64,000 nt of DNA from Verrucomicrobiota bacterium (GTDB lineage Bacteria; Verrucomicrobiota; Verrucomicrobiia; Chthoniobacterales; Terrimicrobiaceae), in assembly GCA_026398275.1 (NCBI GenBank), contig JAPLTF010000055.1, positions 1-64,000 on the forward strand. Direction: 5' to 3'. Below, one piece after another: positions 27,404 through 35,639 of this stretch. The notes below the pieces were generated by a model. That model did not search any database and was not told the DNA's origin. It saw only the letters and a list, made by a program, of their open reading frames with translations. The first letter of the stretch is position 1, and every line of letters starts with the position of its first letter. A program made the translations under genes and the position numbers.

Positions 27404-30343
27404 TTAGTTGCGCCGGCGGCGGCGGAGGACCATGACGGTTGTCAGGCTGAAGGCCAAGAGTGCCCACGTCGCAGGCTCGGGGACGGCTTGGATGACGAGG
27501 TCGTTGCCGCTTCCAGAAAAGCTGTTGGTTCCAGAGTCTCCGGTGTAGCTGATTTGAAATTGCTGGCTGGAGACGGTAAACGTCGCACCCTGTGCGTAGC
27601 CATTGAGTGTGCCAATGATGGCATCCGACCCATCGTTGTTGATAAGGAAGAAGTTGGTTCCGTTGGTGGGCGTGTAGCCGAGGGTGAGTGCGAGAGCATT
27701 TCCGGTGACAAGGTTCACCGTTCCCGCAACGTTGACCTGATCATACTGAGTGCCGACCGTGGCGCCGTTGAGTTCCATCGAGAGGTTGCCAGTAATGCTG
27801 AGGTTGCCTGTGCTCAAGATGCCGGGGCTGTTGCCGGGAGCGAGTGTCGCCCCGGAGGCAATGGTCAGTGCCCCTCCAATCGTTCCATTACCCCCAACAG
27901 TGCCACCAGTCACATTGAATGCGCTGCCGGAGGCCGTAGATCCGTTGATCAGCAAGGTGCCCAAGGTCACGGTGGTCGCGCCGGTGTAGGTGTTGCTGCC
28001 GGAGAGGGTCTGCGTGCCGGTGCCGGTTTTTGTGAGGGCGACGAGACCGCCGGCGCCGGTGTTGTTCTTAATAATGCCGGCGAAGGAGGACGTGGCGTTG
28101 TTCGCCCCCAAGGTCAGGGTAACGGTGCCGCTCCCGTTGTTGTAGATCTGGGAACTGGTGGCGTTGGAAGTGCCGGAGAGACCATTGATCGTCTCGTTGA
28201 AGCCATTCATGTCGAGCTTGCCGGCGAGGGTTGTCCCGCCATTCATGATCACGTTCCCCGTATTGGCCCCGTCCGGAATCACGTTGCTGGCCCCAAGTTG
28301 AAGGTATCCTGACTCGATGGTGGTATCGCCTTGGTAGGAGTTGCCACTATTGGCAAGCTTCACTCCACCGGCGGCGGCGGCTTGAGCCGTAAAACCGCCC
28401 GATCCGGAGATGACTGCGTTCATGATGAGCGCCCCTGAACCACCGGCCCCTAACCCGAACCCTGTACTGAGGTAGTTGGTCCCGGTGTTGTTCAGGGTGA
28501 CTGGCGCAAAGAGAGTCCCGCTGCCAGAGGCACTATCGATGCGACCTCCGTTCAAGATGACACTGATATTGGTAAAGGATGGGCCGTTGCCATTGTACAA
28601 AACCAATCCTGCATTGCTGGCGTTGGCATTGACCGTGATGGTTTTCGCGGAAGTTGCGTTCCATGTGTTAATGGCGTTGAAAAAGATCGCGGCCCCCGAG
28701 GAGTTGATCACTATGTCGCCGGCAGCGGTATTGGTTACGCCATTGAACCCCAAACCCCCGTTGTTCACCGTGGTTTGGCCGGTGTAGCTGAGGTTGCCAC
28801 TTAAGTCCTGCCTGCCCGTGCCAACCTTGGTTAGCCCGCCGCTGCCGGAGATGCTGCCAGCGAAAGCCGAGGAGGCGTTGTTTCCACCGGTCGTCAATGT
28901 GCCGCTGCCCAACGTAACGTTGCCGCCCGTGGTGCCGCCGCCCGCCAGCGAGCCGATGGTCTGGCTGAAGTTGTTGAGAGCCAGCGCCACCCCTGCCGTG
29001 TTGGCGAGGGTTACCGCCGAGTTACTGCCAAATGCCTGACCGCCCGCCGCCGCTCCCGCTTGCAGCACGCCGCCGTTGATGGTCGTGGCCCCTGAGTAGC
29101 TGTTGTTGCCCGAGAGAGTTTGCGTGCCGTTGCCGGTCTTCGTCAGGGCCATGGTGCCGGAGCCGGTGAGGTTGTTCTTGATCGCCCCGGCAAAGGTCGC
29201 GGTGGCGTCGTTGGCGCCGACTGTGAGCGTGCTCGCCGTGCTGTTGACGCTGTTATAGATCTGTGCATTGACGGTGCTGGATGTCCCGGAGAGACCGTTG
29301 ATCGTCTCGTTGAAGGCATTCAGATCAAGGCTGCCGGCGAGGGTTGCCCCGCCGTTCATGATCACGTTCCCTGCGTTGGCTCCGTCCGGAATCACGTTGC
29401 TGGCCCCCAGTTGGAGCGTGCCTGTTTCGATCGTGGTGTCGCCTTGGTAGGAGTTGCTTGTATTGACAAGCCTCACTGTCCCGGCGCCGTCACTTAATTG
29501 GCCTTGAACCGTAAATCCGCCCGCTCCGGAAATGGTTCCGTTCACGGTGAAGGTCCCTGTAGTTGCGCTATATCTTCCTACGCTGATGTAGTTGGTCCCG
29601 GTATTGTTCAGTGTGACTGCCGCATTGAGAATCGAGTTGCCAGAGCCATTATCGACGCGACCTCCGTTCAAGGTAACGCCGATATTGGTAAAGGTTGGGG
29701 TGGCACCGTAGAGAACCAATCCCGCGCCGCTGGTGTTGGTATTGACCGTGATGGTCTTCGAGGAGGCTGCGCTGTAGGTCGTGTTTCTAATGATCACAGC
29801 CCCCGTGTTGATCGTCATGTTTCCCGCAACGGTATTTGAAAAGGTATTTTGGAAAAAGATTTCCCCGGCGCCGGTCTTGATAATGTCTCCGCTCACACCC
29901 CCAGTGCTGGTAACCAAGAGTCTGGTGCCGGTCCCCACATTGATCGTCGCGTTGGTGCCGACGAAATTGAGGCTGCCAACCCCGGTGATGTTGGGGGCAT
30001 TGGTGGTGCCTGAAGTCGTTAAGGTGATGCCATTCGCATAGACGCTACCGCTCAGAGTCACGTTGAATGCCCCCGTGGCGACGCCGAAGAGCGCGATATT
30101 GGTCGTGCCGTTCGACGAATCCCAAGGCGAGCCGGAAACGCCGGTCCAGTTCGTGGCCGAGCTGTCCCAGGTGCCGCTGGTGCTGGCGTTCCCGCCAACG
30201 GACCATGTGCCGTTGGCCGCCTGCGCCTCGCCGCCGAAGAGCAGGACGAGAGCGAGGAAAGCCGCAAACGGAAGCGAGCGGGAGAGAAGCGGGGAGACAA
30301 AGGAGTTTTCAGTGCGTGGAATGCAGTCTGAGAGTGTTTTCAT
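27404..30343 (-). CDS. PEP-CTERM autotransporter-type beta-strand-repeat protein
   Basis: A 979-residue secreted protein. The signal segment LPFAAFLALVLLFGGEAQA ends near residue 43. The body is low-complexity Gly/Ala/Ser/Thr/Asn sequence made of autotransporter-associated beta-strand repeats (TKTGNGTQTLSGNNSYSGATTINGGVLQAG and variants). The C terminus is a PEP-CTERM sorting signal: VPEP, a hydrophobic helix and RRRRRN. Exosortase-type processing and surface anchoring are expected. Two large blocks, each containing LQLGASNVIPDGAN and NETINGLSGTS, show an internal duplication. A TTGACA -35 box and a LacI-like site lie upstream. Confidence 0.88.
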   Translation of the reverse strand: MKTLSDCIPRTENSFVSPLLSRSLPFAAFLALVLLFGGEAQAANGTWSVGGNASTSGTWDSSATNWTGVSGSPWDSSNGTTNIALFGVATGAFNVTLSGSVYANGITLTTSGTTNAPNITGVGSLNFVGTNATINVGTGTRLLVTSTGGVSGDIIKTGAGEIFFQNTFSNTVAGNMTINTGAVIIRNTTYSAASSKTITVNTNTSGAGLVLYGATPTFTNIGVTLNGGRVDNGSGNSILNAAVTLNNTGTNYISVGRYSATTGTFTVNGTISGAGGFTVQGQLSDGAGTVRLVNTSNSYQGDTTIETGTLQLGASNVIPDGANAGNVIMNGGATLAGSLDLNAFNETINGLSGTSSTVNAQIYNSVNSTASTLTVGANDATATFAGAIKNNLTGSGTMALTKTGNGTQTLSGNNSYSGATTINGGVLQAGAAAGGQAFGSNSAVTLANTAGVALALNNFSQTIGSLAGGGTTGGNVTLGSGTLTTGGNNASSAFAGSISGSGGLTKVGTGRQDLSGNLSYTGQTTVNNGGLGFNGVTNTAAGDIVINSSGAAIFFNAINTWNATSAKTITVNANASNAGLVLYNGNGPSFTNISVILNGGRIDSASGSGTLFAPVTLNNTGTNYLSTGFGLGAGGSGALIMNAVISGSGGFTAQAAAAGGVKLANSGNSYQGDTTIESGYLQLGASNVIPDGANTGNVIMNGGTTLAGKLDMNGFNETINGLSGTSNATSSQIYNNGSGTVTLTLGANNATSSFAGIIKNNTGAGGLVALTKTGTGTQTLSGSNTYTGATTVTLGTLLINGSTASGSAFNVTGGTVGGNGTIGGALTIASGATLAPGNSPGILSTGNLSITGNLSMELNGATVGTQYDQVNVAGTVNLVTGNALALTLGYTPTNGTNFFLINNDGSDAIIGTLNGYAQGATFTVSSQQFQISYTGDSGTNSFSGSGNDLVIQAVPEPATWALLAFSLTTVMVLRRRRRN
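27960..28660 (-). repeat. Internal duplicated module B of the PEP-CTERM gene
   Basis: This stretch matches 29080-29760 at an offset of about 1.1 kb; the DNA is near-identical in the part encoding LQLGASNVIPDGAN and its flanks (about 28170-28346 versus 29284-29460). It represents a within-gene duplication of roughly 230 residues. Confidence 0.7.
29080..29760 (-). repeat. Internal duplicated module A of the PEP-CTERM gene
   Basis: Partner of the module at 27960-28660. Both encode a beta-helix block running from TITVN through NSYQGDTTIE to SGATT/TGATT. Divergence outside the core suggests an old duplication with later exchange in the core. Confidence 0.7.
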
Positions 30344-30366
30344 ATTGGAGGGTTGTTTTATGGGTT

Positions 30367-30382
30367 GATATAACGTTGCACC
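30367..30382 (-). promoter_or_regulatory. Candidate LacI-type operator upstream of the PEP-CTERM gene
   Basis: On the minus strand this reads GGTGCAACGTTATATC, 15 of 16 bases identical to GGTGCAACGTTAAATC at 32456-32471. It lies just downstream of a TTGACA-containing promoter candidate and 24 bases before the PEP-CTERM start codon, a position suited to repression. Confidence 0.5.
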
Positions 30383-30383
30383 T

Positions 30384-30412
30384 TAATTACTGCGGACGAG
30401 CTAATATGTCAA
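30384..30412 (-). promoter_or_regulatory. Candidate promoter of the PEP-CTERM gene
   Basis: A consensus -35 TTGACA (minus strand, 30412-30407) is followed after 17 bases by an AT-rich hexamer TAATTA (30389-30384), which is only a weak -10 match. AT-rich sequence lies upstream (30413-30450). The LacI-like site follows directly. Confidence 0.45.
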
Positions 30413-30575
30413 AATATATTTTTTTGTTTTTTCGATTTCTTGTTCTCACCTGTGATCAGAAAAACGGAAGTCGCACCACGAAGAGCCCGAATCCGCCAGG
30501 GAGGCGTTATTTTGCCTCCCGAACCAGCTCCTCGATTCCCTTGAGTCGATAACGCGCGCAAAGTTTCCGGACCTC

Positions 30576-30734
30576 CTGCAGGTCGAGATCCGGATTGCCT
30601 GGCGCGAATACGGCGCGACGCCGGCGGAGCTGGCGGGATTTGAGAAACGGATGGAACAGCAGATTTCCGCAGACCGGAAGCGAGGAAAAATCAAACGCTT
30701 TTCCGGAAATCTGGAAAAGGATCTGGCGGATTGA
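30576..30734 (+). pseudogene. Antitoxin remnant upstream of the ParE-like toxin
   Basis: The open frame ending at TGA 30734 reads ...WREYGATPAELAGFEKRMEQQ... to ...GNLEKDLAD and overlaps the toxin start, the position of an antitoxin. No ATG, GTG or TTG start is seen in frame before Met at 30651, so the N-terminal part seems lost. The WREYGATPAELA stretch is repeated at 31876-31926. The 230 bases before it (30344-30575) hold the PEP-CTERM promoter region and nothing else I recognise. Confidence 0.4.
30600..30650 (+). repeat. 51-bp repeat, copy 1 (encodes WREYGATPAELA)
   Basis: Matches 31876-31926 at about 47 of 51 positions with no gaps. Both copies keep the frame encoding REYGATPAELA..EKR, so this is likely a shared piece of an antitoxin family that was duplicated or recombined. 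Confidence 0.65.
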
Positions 30735-31009
30735 AGCCGCTGGATTTCAACGCGTCGTTCCGCAAGCGGGTCCGGGATTTTCCCAAGGAGACGCGAGGGA
30801 AAATCGGGGTGGCCCTGCAGGGTTTGGAACAGGATTTCGGGCACCCCCACCGGCATCGGGGATTGGGAATCCGCAGGCTGACAGGTCCTTTTTTTGAAAT
30901 CCGGGTTGGCCTGGACATCCGGCTGGTTTTTCAAAACCGCCCGGAGTGCCTTTTGCTCGTGATGGCCGGCAACCGCGATGAAGTGCAAAAGTTCCTTTGC
31001 GGGGTTTGA
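30731..31009 (+). CDS. ParE/RelE-like toxin
   Basis: A 92-residue basic protein of the RelE/ParE superfamily. FNASFRKRVRDFPKETRGKIGVALQGLEQDFG forms the N-terminal helices, followed by RRLTGPFFEIRVGLDIRLVFQNRPECLLLVMAGNRDEVQKFL, the usual beta-sheet with a central arginine. Such toxins cleave mRNA on ribosomes or inhibit gyrase. The start is TTG at 30731, overlapping the antitoxin-remnant stop as TTGA, typical coupling of an antitoxin-toxin pair. With a damaged antitoxin the toxin may be inactive or controlled by another antitoxin. Confidence 0.78.
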   Translation: MKPLDFNASFRKRVRDFPKETRGKIGVALQGLEQDFGHPHRHRGLGIRRLTGPFFEIRVGLDIRLVFQNRPECLLLVMAGNRDEVQKFLCGV

Positions 31010-31026
31010 GGCGGGAGGACCGGTTC

Positions 31027-31350
31027 CTATCGGATTTCGAGGATGGCGGAGAGCGCCCTGTTGATTGCCCCCAGGTCGTTGGCCGTCATGGCTTCAATCC
31101 TTGACTTGAGCCGATGCTTGGCGACAGCGCGAATCTGATCGATCACCGCAACCGCGGGCTGTCCCTGACAAGTCACTGGGACAGTGATCGGCGGATGCGG
31201 CTTGGCTGCCGTTGAGAGAGGCATCACGACGACTGTCTTGCGCAACCTGTTCAGGGTATCGTGTGTGAGCACCACGCACGGTCTCGTTTTCTTGATTTCC
31301 GAGCCCTGCGCCGGGTCGAGCGAAACCCACCAGACTTCCCCTCGTATCAT
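31027..31350 (-). CDS. MazF/PemK-family toxin
   Basis: A 107-residue endoribonuclease toxin of the MazF family. IRGEVWWVSLDPAQGSEIKKTRPCVVLTHDTLN is the family's N-terminal beta-barrel motif (the Arg of KTRP is the usual catalytic one), and QPAVAVIDQIRAVAKHRL is the later conserved segment. It would cleave mRNA at short motifs. ATG 31350 comes one base after the antitoxin stop, so the pair is an operon. Confidence 0.92.
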   Translation of the reverse strand: MIRGEVWWVSLDPAQGSEIKKTRPCVVLTHDTLNRLRKTVVVMPLSTAAKPHPPITVPVTCQGQPAVAVIDQIRAVAKHRLKSRIEAMTANDLGAINRALSAILEIR

Positions 31351-31351
31351 G

Positions 31352-31570
31352 TCACACGACTTCCCCGTCCTCAAACGCCTGCCAGTCCCCAATCTCGCGT
31401 TCGAGCGCCTTGTCCCGGTTGGCCGCCCGACAGGCTGCCGCGAGAGCGTCTTCGTGTTTCGACAGGGAAACCTCCAAAAGGCGGGTGACAAGACGCGACC
31501 GCTGCCGGGGCGGGACGGCTGCCTGGAACCGATAGGCCACGGCGTCAGGTATGGACAGGGTAATTCTCAT
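31352..31570 (-). CDS. MazE-like/ribbon-helix-helix antitoxin
   Basis: A 72-residue small protein. MRITLSIPDAVAYRFQAAVPPRQRSRLVTRLLEVSL is a ribbon-helix-helix DNA-binding domain, followed by an acidic C-terminal tail (ALEREIGDWQAFEDGEVV) that would wrap the toxin. It probably neutralises the adjacent MazF-like toxin and represses the pair. Confidence 0.85.
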   Translation of the reverse strand: MRITLSIPDAVAYRFQAAVPPRQRSRLVTRLLEVSLSKHEDALAAACRAANRDKALEREIGDWQAFEDGEVV

Positions 31571-31619
31571 CAGACCGAATTATGCGTTATGACTTACCAC
31601 TGTCAAAAAATATTTTTCC

Positions 31620-31820
31620 AATCCGATATATGGGACATGCCGGAGGATGTCCCTCCAAGGTCGATGCGCATGTCGTGCTCATGGAGGGTCAACCTCCGGC
31701 TTGACCCATATTTTCCGGGGACGCGCGACAAGGCAATCCGATTTGGGACCTGACCGTCCCTGCAGGTTTCTCTTTTCGTGTTCTTCGTCCCCTTCGTGGT
31801 GAATTCCTCATTCCGGATTG
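31620..31820. repeat. Dispersed palindromic intergenic repeat, copy A
   Basis: Contains two hairpins: GGGACAT/ATGTCCC (31632-31653) and GGGTCAA/TTGACCC (31686-31707). A tail with TTCCGGGGACGCGCG and a TTCTTCGT..CTTCGTGGTG motif follows. Copies lie at 48060-48300 and 50345-50445. No coding function is evident; reading frames across it are by-products. Confidence 0.8.
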
Positions 31821-31875
31821 CGGCGACCAGATTGTGATGTTGCGTCCGGTGACGGTGTCGTTGGATGATTGTGTC

Positions 31876-31926
31876 TGGCGCGAATACGGCGCGACGCCGG
31901 CGGAGTTGGCGGATCTTGAGAAACGG
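31876..31926 (+). repeat. 51-bp repeat, copy 2
   Basis: Second copy of the 30600-30650 repeat. A short frame from ATG 31837 reads MLRPVTVSLDDCVWREYGATPAEL and stops after about 56 codons. It may be another antitoxin-like fragment. Confidence 0.6.
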
Positions 31927-31974
31927 AGGCCTGCCAAGGCGAGGTGGAAGGAAATTCCCGCAAGGACGCCCCTT

Positions 31975-32299
31975 ATTTATTGCAGCTTGCAAATATGCAA
32001 ATGAAATGCATTTTTACACAAACCATGATCCCGCGTCTTCTTTCTGGCGCGACCATACGGGAAACGAGGTGGATCTTCTCGCCGGCGACGACACCAACCT
32101 CACCGGCGTCGAAATCAAATCCGGCTCCACGGTCGCCTCCGACTGGGTTCGTGGGCTAAACTTCTTTCAAAAGGTCTCCGGCACGGCGCTCGCGCATGCC
32201 GAAATCCTCCACGGAGGGGGCAATTCTCTCCCCTGTGGCATCGCCCGCGCTGTCCCCTGGACCCGGCTCGGGGAAAAGAAGTCTTTCGCCAACCTGTGA
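31975..32299 (+). pseudogene. DUF4143 ATPase C-terminal fragment
   Basis: In one frame the sequence FWRDHTGNEVDLLAGDDTNLTGVEIKSG is the nuclease-like C-terminal motif of DUF4143 AAA ATPases (FWRD..G.EVD....G....VEVKSG). The frame continues through SGTALAHAEILHGG and stops at 32299. The N-terminal ATPase part is absent, and fragments of other elements lie upstream, so this is a truncated gene remnant. Confidence 0.7.
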
Positions 32300-32455
32300 T
32301 TGGATGCCTCGCCGGGCCGTCGGTGAGTCGCGTAAAATGTCAATGCGCATGGACTTGTATCTTGAAACAAACAGAAAACTCTGATAGACAACCTCCTCCA
32401 ACCCTGAACAAAAAGCCGAATGAGAAATACCAAGTCAATCTTTGTTAGCGTGTTT

Positions 32456-32471
32456 GGTGCAACGTTAAATC
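32456..32471 (+). promoter_or_regulatory. Candidate LacI-type operator overlapping a -10 box
   Basis: GGTGCAACGTTAAATC, almost identical to the site upstream of the PEP-CTERM gene. TTGTTA at 32442-32447 and TTAAAT at 32465-32470 are spaced by 17 bases and could be -35 and -10 boxes, with the operator overlapping the -10. If so, translation of the esterase gene starts downstream (TTG 32492). Confidence 0.45.
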
Positions 32472-32491
32472 TCCTAACCTTAAGAAAACTT

Positions 32492-34816
32492 TTGGAAACA
32501 AAATCCTCCCGCTCAGAGATCTTTGCATACTGGGTTGGGTCGCTGCTTCTGACGCTCGCCAGCGGCTCAATTGCAATGGCCGAGGTGGTGCAGACCAACG
32601 AGTCGAATCCATCGGAAGTCTATTTCGCCGCCAGCACCTCCGACTTGATGAATGCCGGAGCATCGACCCTGGTCGGCGTCGCCCATAATGGCTACACGCC
32701 GTACAACGGTAGCAGCACCGCCAATCTCAACGACGGCAGTACCGGCACTGCGTCCGTACTGAACACGGCGGCCTTCGATCTTGATGGCGTCTGGACCAGC
32801 ACCTACACACTCAACACGACGCTCAACCCAAACGGATACGACATCACCTCGGTACAGACGATCTCAGGGTGGGCTGCGCCACGACGGAATCAAAGTTACG
32901 AACTATTGGTCAGGACGGTTGGCGCTTCAGTCTTCACCTCGCTGGGCACATTCAGCTACACGCCCGGCGGCAACGGCGGCGCCCGCATCACGCTGACCGA
33001 TTCGACTGGGAAGCTTGCGGGGAACGTGGCGGAGGTACAATTCAAGATCGCATCGCCCGGCGCCGGCGCCGAAACGGTCTATCGGGAGTTCGACGTGATA
33101 AGTTCCGCATCGACGAATCCGATCAATCCGCCGCCCCCGCCGCTCCAAATCGCGCCGAACGATCCGCGCATTGGCTATTCGGACTACGCCCGGCTGGTGA
33201 CGCTGAACGGGACGACAGCCCAGTTCGATCGCATCCTCGCTGGCGCCCAGGGGAGCCTTCAGAACGCCAACCCGGCCGCCCGGGTGCGATTTCGCACCGA
33301 TGCGACCAGCATCGTCGCCTTGTTATCGACCGGCTCATTGGGGGCTACCCAGGGAACGGGAGTCGTCCTGGTCGACGGTACGCGGACCGACACTTTCGAC
33401 GCTGGCGGCAACAATTCCACCCTCACCGTCAACGTGCTGGTCAGCGGCAGCGGATATCACAACGTTGAGTTGCTGCTGCCCTATTCCCAGTCGGTGCAGT
33501 TTACGGGGTTGACGCTAAACGGCGAGGCGACGTTTCAGACAATGCCGGACCGCCCAAGCACCCGCTGGATCGCCTACGGCGATTCGATCACCGAGGGTTT
33601 CAGCGCCAGCGACTCGGCGAAAAACTATCCCTCGCTCGTAGCAGCCGCCAAGAGCTGGCAAGTGGTGAACATGGGGTTCGGATGGCGGGGTCTGAAAGCC
33701 TCGGGAGCCTCTGGCTCTGATGGAACGGCTATTTCCTCGTTGAATCCGAGCGTGGTCACAGTGCTGATGGGCTATAACGACGCGTCTGCCGGTCTCTCGG
33801 CCACCGAATACCGCACGGATCTGGAAGCGCTTGTCGGCAAGATACGACAGTCCGCACCTACCGTGCCCATCTATCTCATCTCGCCTATTTTCAGCATCAA
33901 TAACCAGACGCTGCTGGGAGCCTATCGCTCTCAGATCGAAGACCTCGCAACCCACACGAGCGATGCCAATCTCTATTGGATCGATGGACTCGCCCTGGGC
34001 ATCAATGCCGGGAACTCAGCCACCTACCTGAGTGATGGGATTCATCCCACCGACGCCGGCTTCGCGCTGATCGCCCAGAACCTTGCCCCCCAGCTCCCCG
34101 CGACCCCATCGCAAAAAGTTACGTTCAATTCCGCAGCAACCGTTCCCATTACCACGACCGCGTTTACCATCATGGGATCGGCGCTCAATGTTATGCTGAA
34201 TTTTGCACCCACGGCAGGAGCGATGACCGTGATCAACAATACCGGAACGAACGGCATCAACGGTAGGTTCACCAATCTGCCAGACGGCGGCACGATCAAC
34301 GCGGACTATAATGGCGTTACCTACAGCTTTACCGCCAACTATGAAGGGGGAGACGGCAATGATCTTACCCTGAGCCTGATCAAACCCTTCACCCAATGGG
34401 AAGCGCAACCCGGCTTATTCTCACCGGCGCAAATGGCCGACACGACGGTCAGCGGCCCTTTGGTCATTCCGCAGAATGACGGCTACGCCAACCTCCTCAA
34501 ATACCTTTTCAACATCAATCCCGCGCAACCCATGACGTCCACTGATCGTGCGGCGTTACCCGTCGCGGTCATTGACACGACAACCTCTCCCGGCACGCCC
34601 TACCTCACGCTTACTTACCGTCAGAACAGCCTCTTGACCGGCATCACCCTCGCCGTGCAAACCTCCCCCGATTTGAAAACGTGGACGACAGTGAGTCCTG
34701 ATCTTTCCCAGCAGGTGGGAAAGGATGCATCCACGCGCGACCCCATCATGGAGGTCGGCGTCAAGACCAACGGCGTGCCCAAGCTGTTTATCCGACTGAA
34801 CCTGACGATGCCATAG
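32492..34816 (+). CDS. Secreted multi-domain SGNH esterase
   Basis: A 774-residue exported protein (798 if ATG 32420 is used). The signal helix is VGSLLLTLASGSIAMA. An N-terminal jelly-roll domain (to residue ~220) is followed by a second beta domain (DPRIGYSDYARL..) and an SGNH hydrolase core: IAYGDSITEGF (catalytic Ser), NMGFGWRG, LMGYNDAS, and DGIHPTDAGF (Asp/His). The C-terminal region carries PEP-CTERM-family-type filler (NNTGTNGINGRFTNLPDG, GGDGNDLTLSL). It resembles CE2/CE3-type carbohydrate deacetylases. The TTG start is chosen because the candidate operator-promoter would lie inside the longer form. It is the only long plus-strand gene in this half. Confidence 0.78.
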   Translation: METKSSRSEIFAYWVGSLLLTLASGSIAMAEVVQTNESNPSEVYFAASTSDLMNAGASTLVGVAHNGYTPYNGSSTANLNDGSTGTASVLNTAAFDLDGVWTSTYTLNTTLNPNGYDITSVQTISGWAAPRRNQSYELLVRTVGASVFTSLGTFSYTPGGNGGARITLTDSTGKLAGNVAEVQFKIASPGAGAETVYREFDVISSASTNPINPPPPPLQIAPNDPRIGYSDYARLVTLNGTTAQFDRILAGAQGSLQNANPAARVRFRTDATSIVALLSTGSLGATQGTGVVLVDGTRTDTFDAGGNNSTLTVNVLVSGSGYHNVELLLPYSQSVQFTGLTLNGEATFQTMPDRPSTRWIAYGDSITEGFSASDSAKNYPSLVAAAKSWQVVNMGFGWRGLKASGASGSDGTAISSLNPSVVTVLMGYNDASAGLSATEYRTDLEALVGKIRQSAPTVPIYLISPIFSINNQTLLGAYRSQIEDLATHTSDANLYWIDGLALGINAGNSATYLSDGIHPTDAGFALIAQNLAPQLPATPSQKVTFNSAATVPITTTAFTIMGSALNVMLNFAPTAGAMTVINNTGTNGINGRFTNLPDGGTINADYNGVTYSFTANYEGGDGNDLTLSLIKPFTQWEAQPGLFSPAQMADTTVSGPLVIPQNDGYANLLKYLFNINPAQPMTSTDRAALPVAVIDTTTSPGTPYLTLTYRQNSLLTGITLAVQTSPDLKTWTTVSPDLSQQVGKDASTRDPIMEVGVKTNGVPKLFIRLNLTMP

Positions 34817-34870
34817 GGAAAAGGGAACATGGAGGCAACAGGGGGCGAGGGAATGGGTCAGTCCGCATTG

Positions 34871-35293
34871 CTATTCCGCCCAAGGATTGTGGACGGGAAT
34901 CCCGCAGTGGCGGAAGTCATGGCTATTTCGTGTGGCAAGCGTGAGACCGTGGCATCGTGCGGTTGCTGCGATCAGACTATCCACCACTGGCAGCCTGTGA
35001 CCTTTTTTTTCTGCGTCTGCCTGAAGTGCGGCCCACTCGTTCATCTCCGCCTCGCCAAGAGGAATCACGCGGTTGGCAAATGCGGGAAGAAGTTCGGATT
35101 CCAGCCACCCCCCCAGCTTCGTCTTCTTCTTGCCTTCGGGAAGTAACAAAATGCCTTTCCGAATTTCCGCGATGGAGACGATGCTGACGAATAGAGTAAG
35201 GGCAGGCCGGGCGTTCAGCCATGCCCCGGCACGGGCGTCCGGTTGCGGCCTTGTGCCCTCGCTGAGGATGTTTGTATCGAGAAGGAAATTCAA
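34871..35293 (-). CDS. VapC-type PIN-domain toxin
   Basis: A 140-residue PIN-domain ribonuclease. NFLLDTNILSEG supplies the first acidic residue, SIVSIAEIRKGI the second (Glu), and RLPVVDSLIAATARCHGLTLATRNSHDF the remaining two aspartates. All acidic metal ligands of a VapC toxin are present. The start is TTG at 35293, overlapping the antitoxin stop as TTGA. It would cleave RNA, commonly initiator tRNA in known VapCs. Confidence 0.9.
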   Translation of the reverse strand: MNFLLDTNILSEGTRPQPDARAGAWLNARPALTLFVSIVSIAEIRKGILLLPEGKKKTKLGGWLESELLPAFANRVIPLGEAEMNEWAALQADAEKKGHRLPVVDSLIAATARCHGLTLATRNSHDFRHCGIPVHNPWAE

Positions 35294-35538
35294 AATGACA
35301 CGTTGCGCGGGAGATCCTTGTTGCGGGCTAAAGCGAGTTCGCTCAGGTCGGCAGGGCAGGCTCGCAACACGTCCCAGATTCCCCGCTCGGGCTCGTGGTC
35401 TCTGCACCAGTCCGCGGCACTCACAATGACGACGAATGGCTTCCCGTGTTTCGTCACAAGTTGCGGAATCCCTTTCGCCGCGTTCCCGGCCACGGCCGAA
35501 AAGCGCTGCTTGGCTGTCTGGAGTTGATACGTCGTCAT
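35290..35538 (-). CDS. Phd/YefM-type antitoxin
   Basis: An 82-residue protein with the Phd/YefM fold: TTYQLQTAKQRFSAVAGNAAKGIPQLVTKHGKPFVVIVSAADW. The variable tail binds the toxin. It is coupled to the VapC-like gene downstream by a TTGA overlap and should repress the operon. Confidence 0.88.
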   Translation of the reverse strand: MTTYQLQTAKQRFSAVAGNAAKGIPQLVTKHGKPFVVIVSAADWCRDHEPERGIWDVLRACPADLSELALARNKDLPRNVSF

Positions 35539-35639
35539 GACGGCAAAATACCCCGTTCTGTCCTGTCTGTCCAGAAGTCTATCCTGCGCGTCATCTTGTC
35601 ATCCCCTTCCGCTTATTTGGCCGGACTGACCAGCCTAAG

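Noticed and set aside
27727-27734. CAACGTTG inside the PEP-CTERM gene (also 33460-33467 in the esterase gene)
   Set aside because: The 8-base palindrome lies within coding sequence without the flanking GGTG/AWATC, so it looks like chance rather than an operator.
30446-30988. Minus-strand frame with SAGVAPYSRQ
   Set aside because: It is antisense to the ParE-like toxin and antitoxin remnant, and its repeated peptide comes from the 51-bp DNA repeat.
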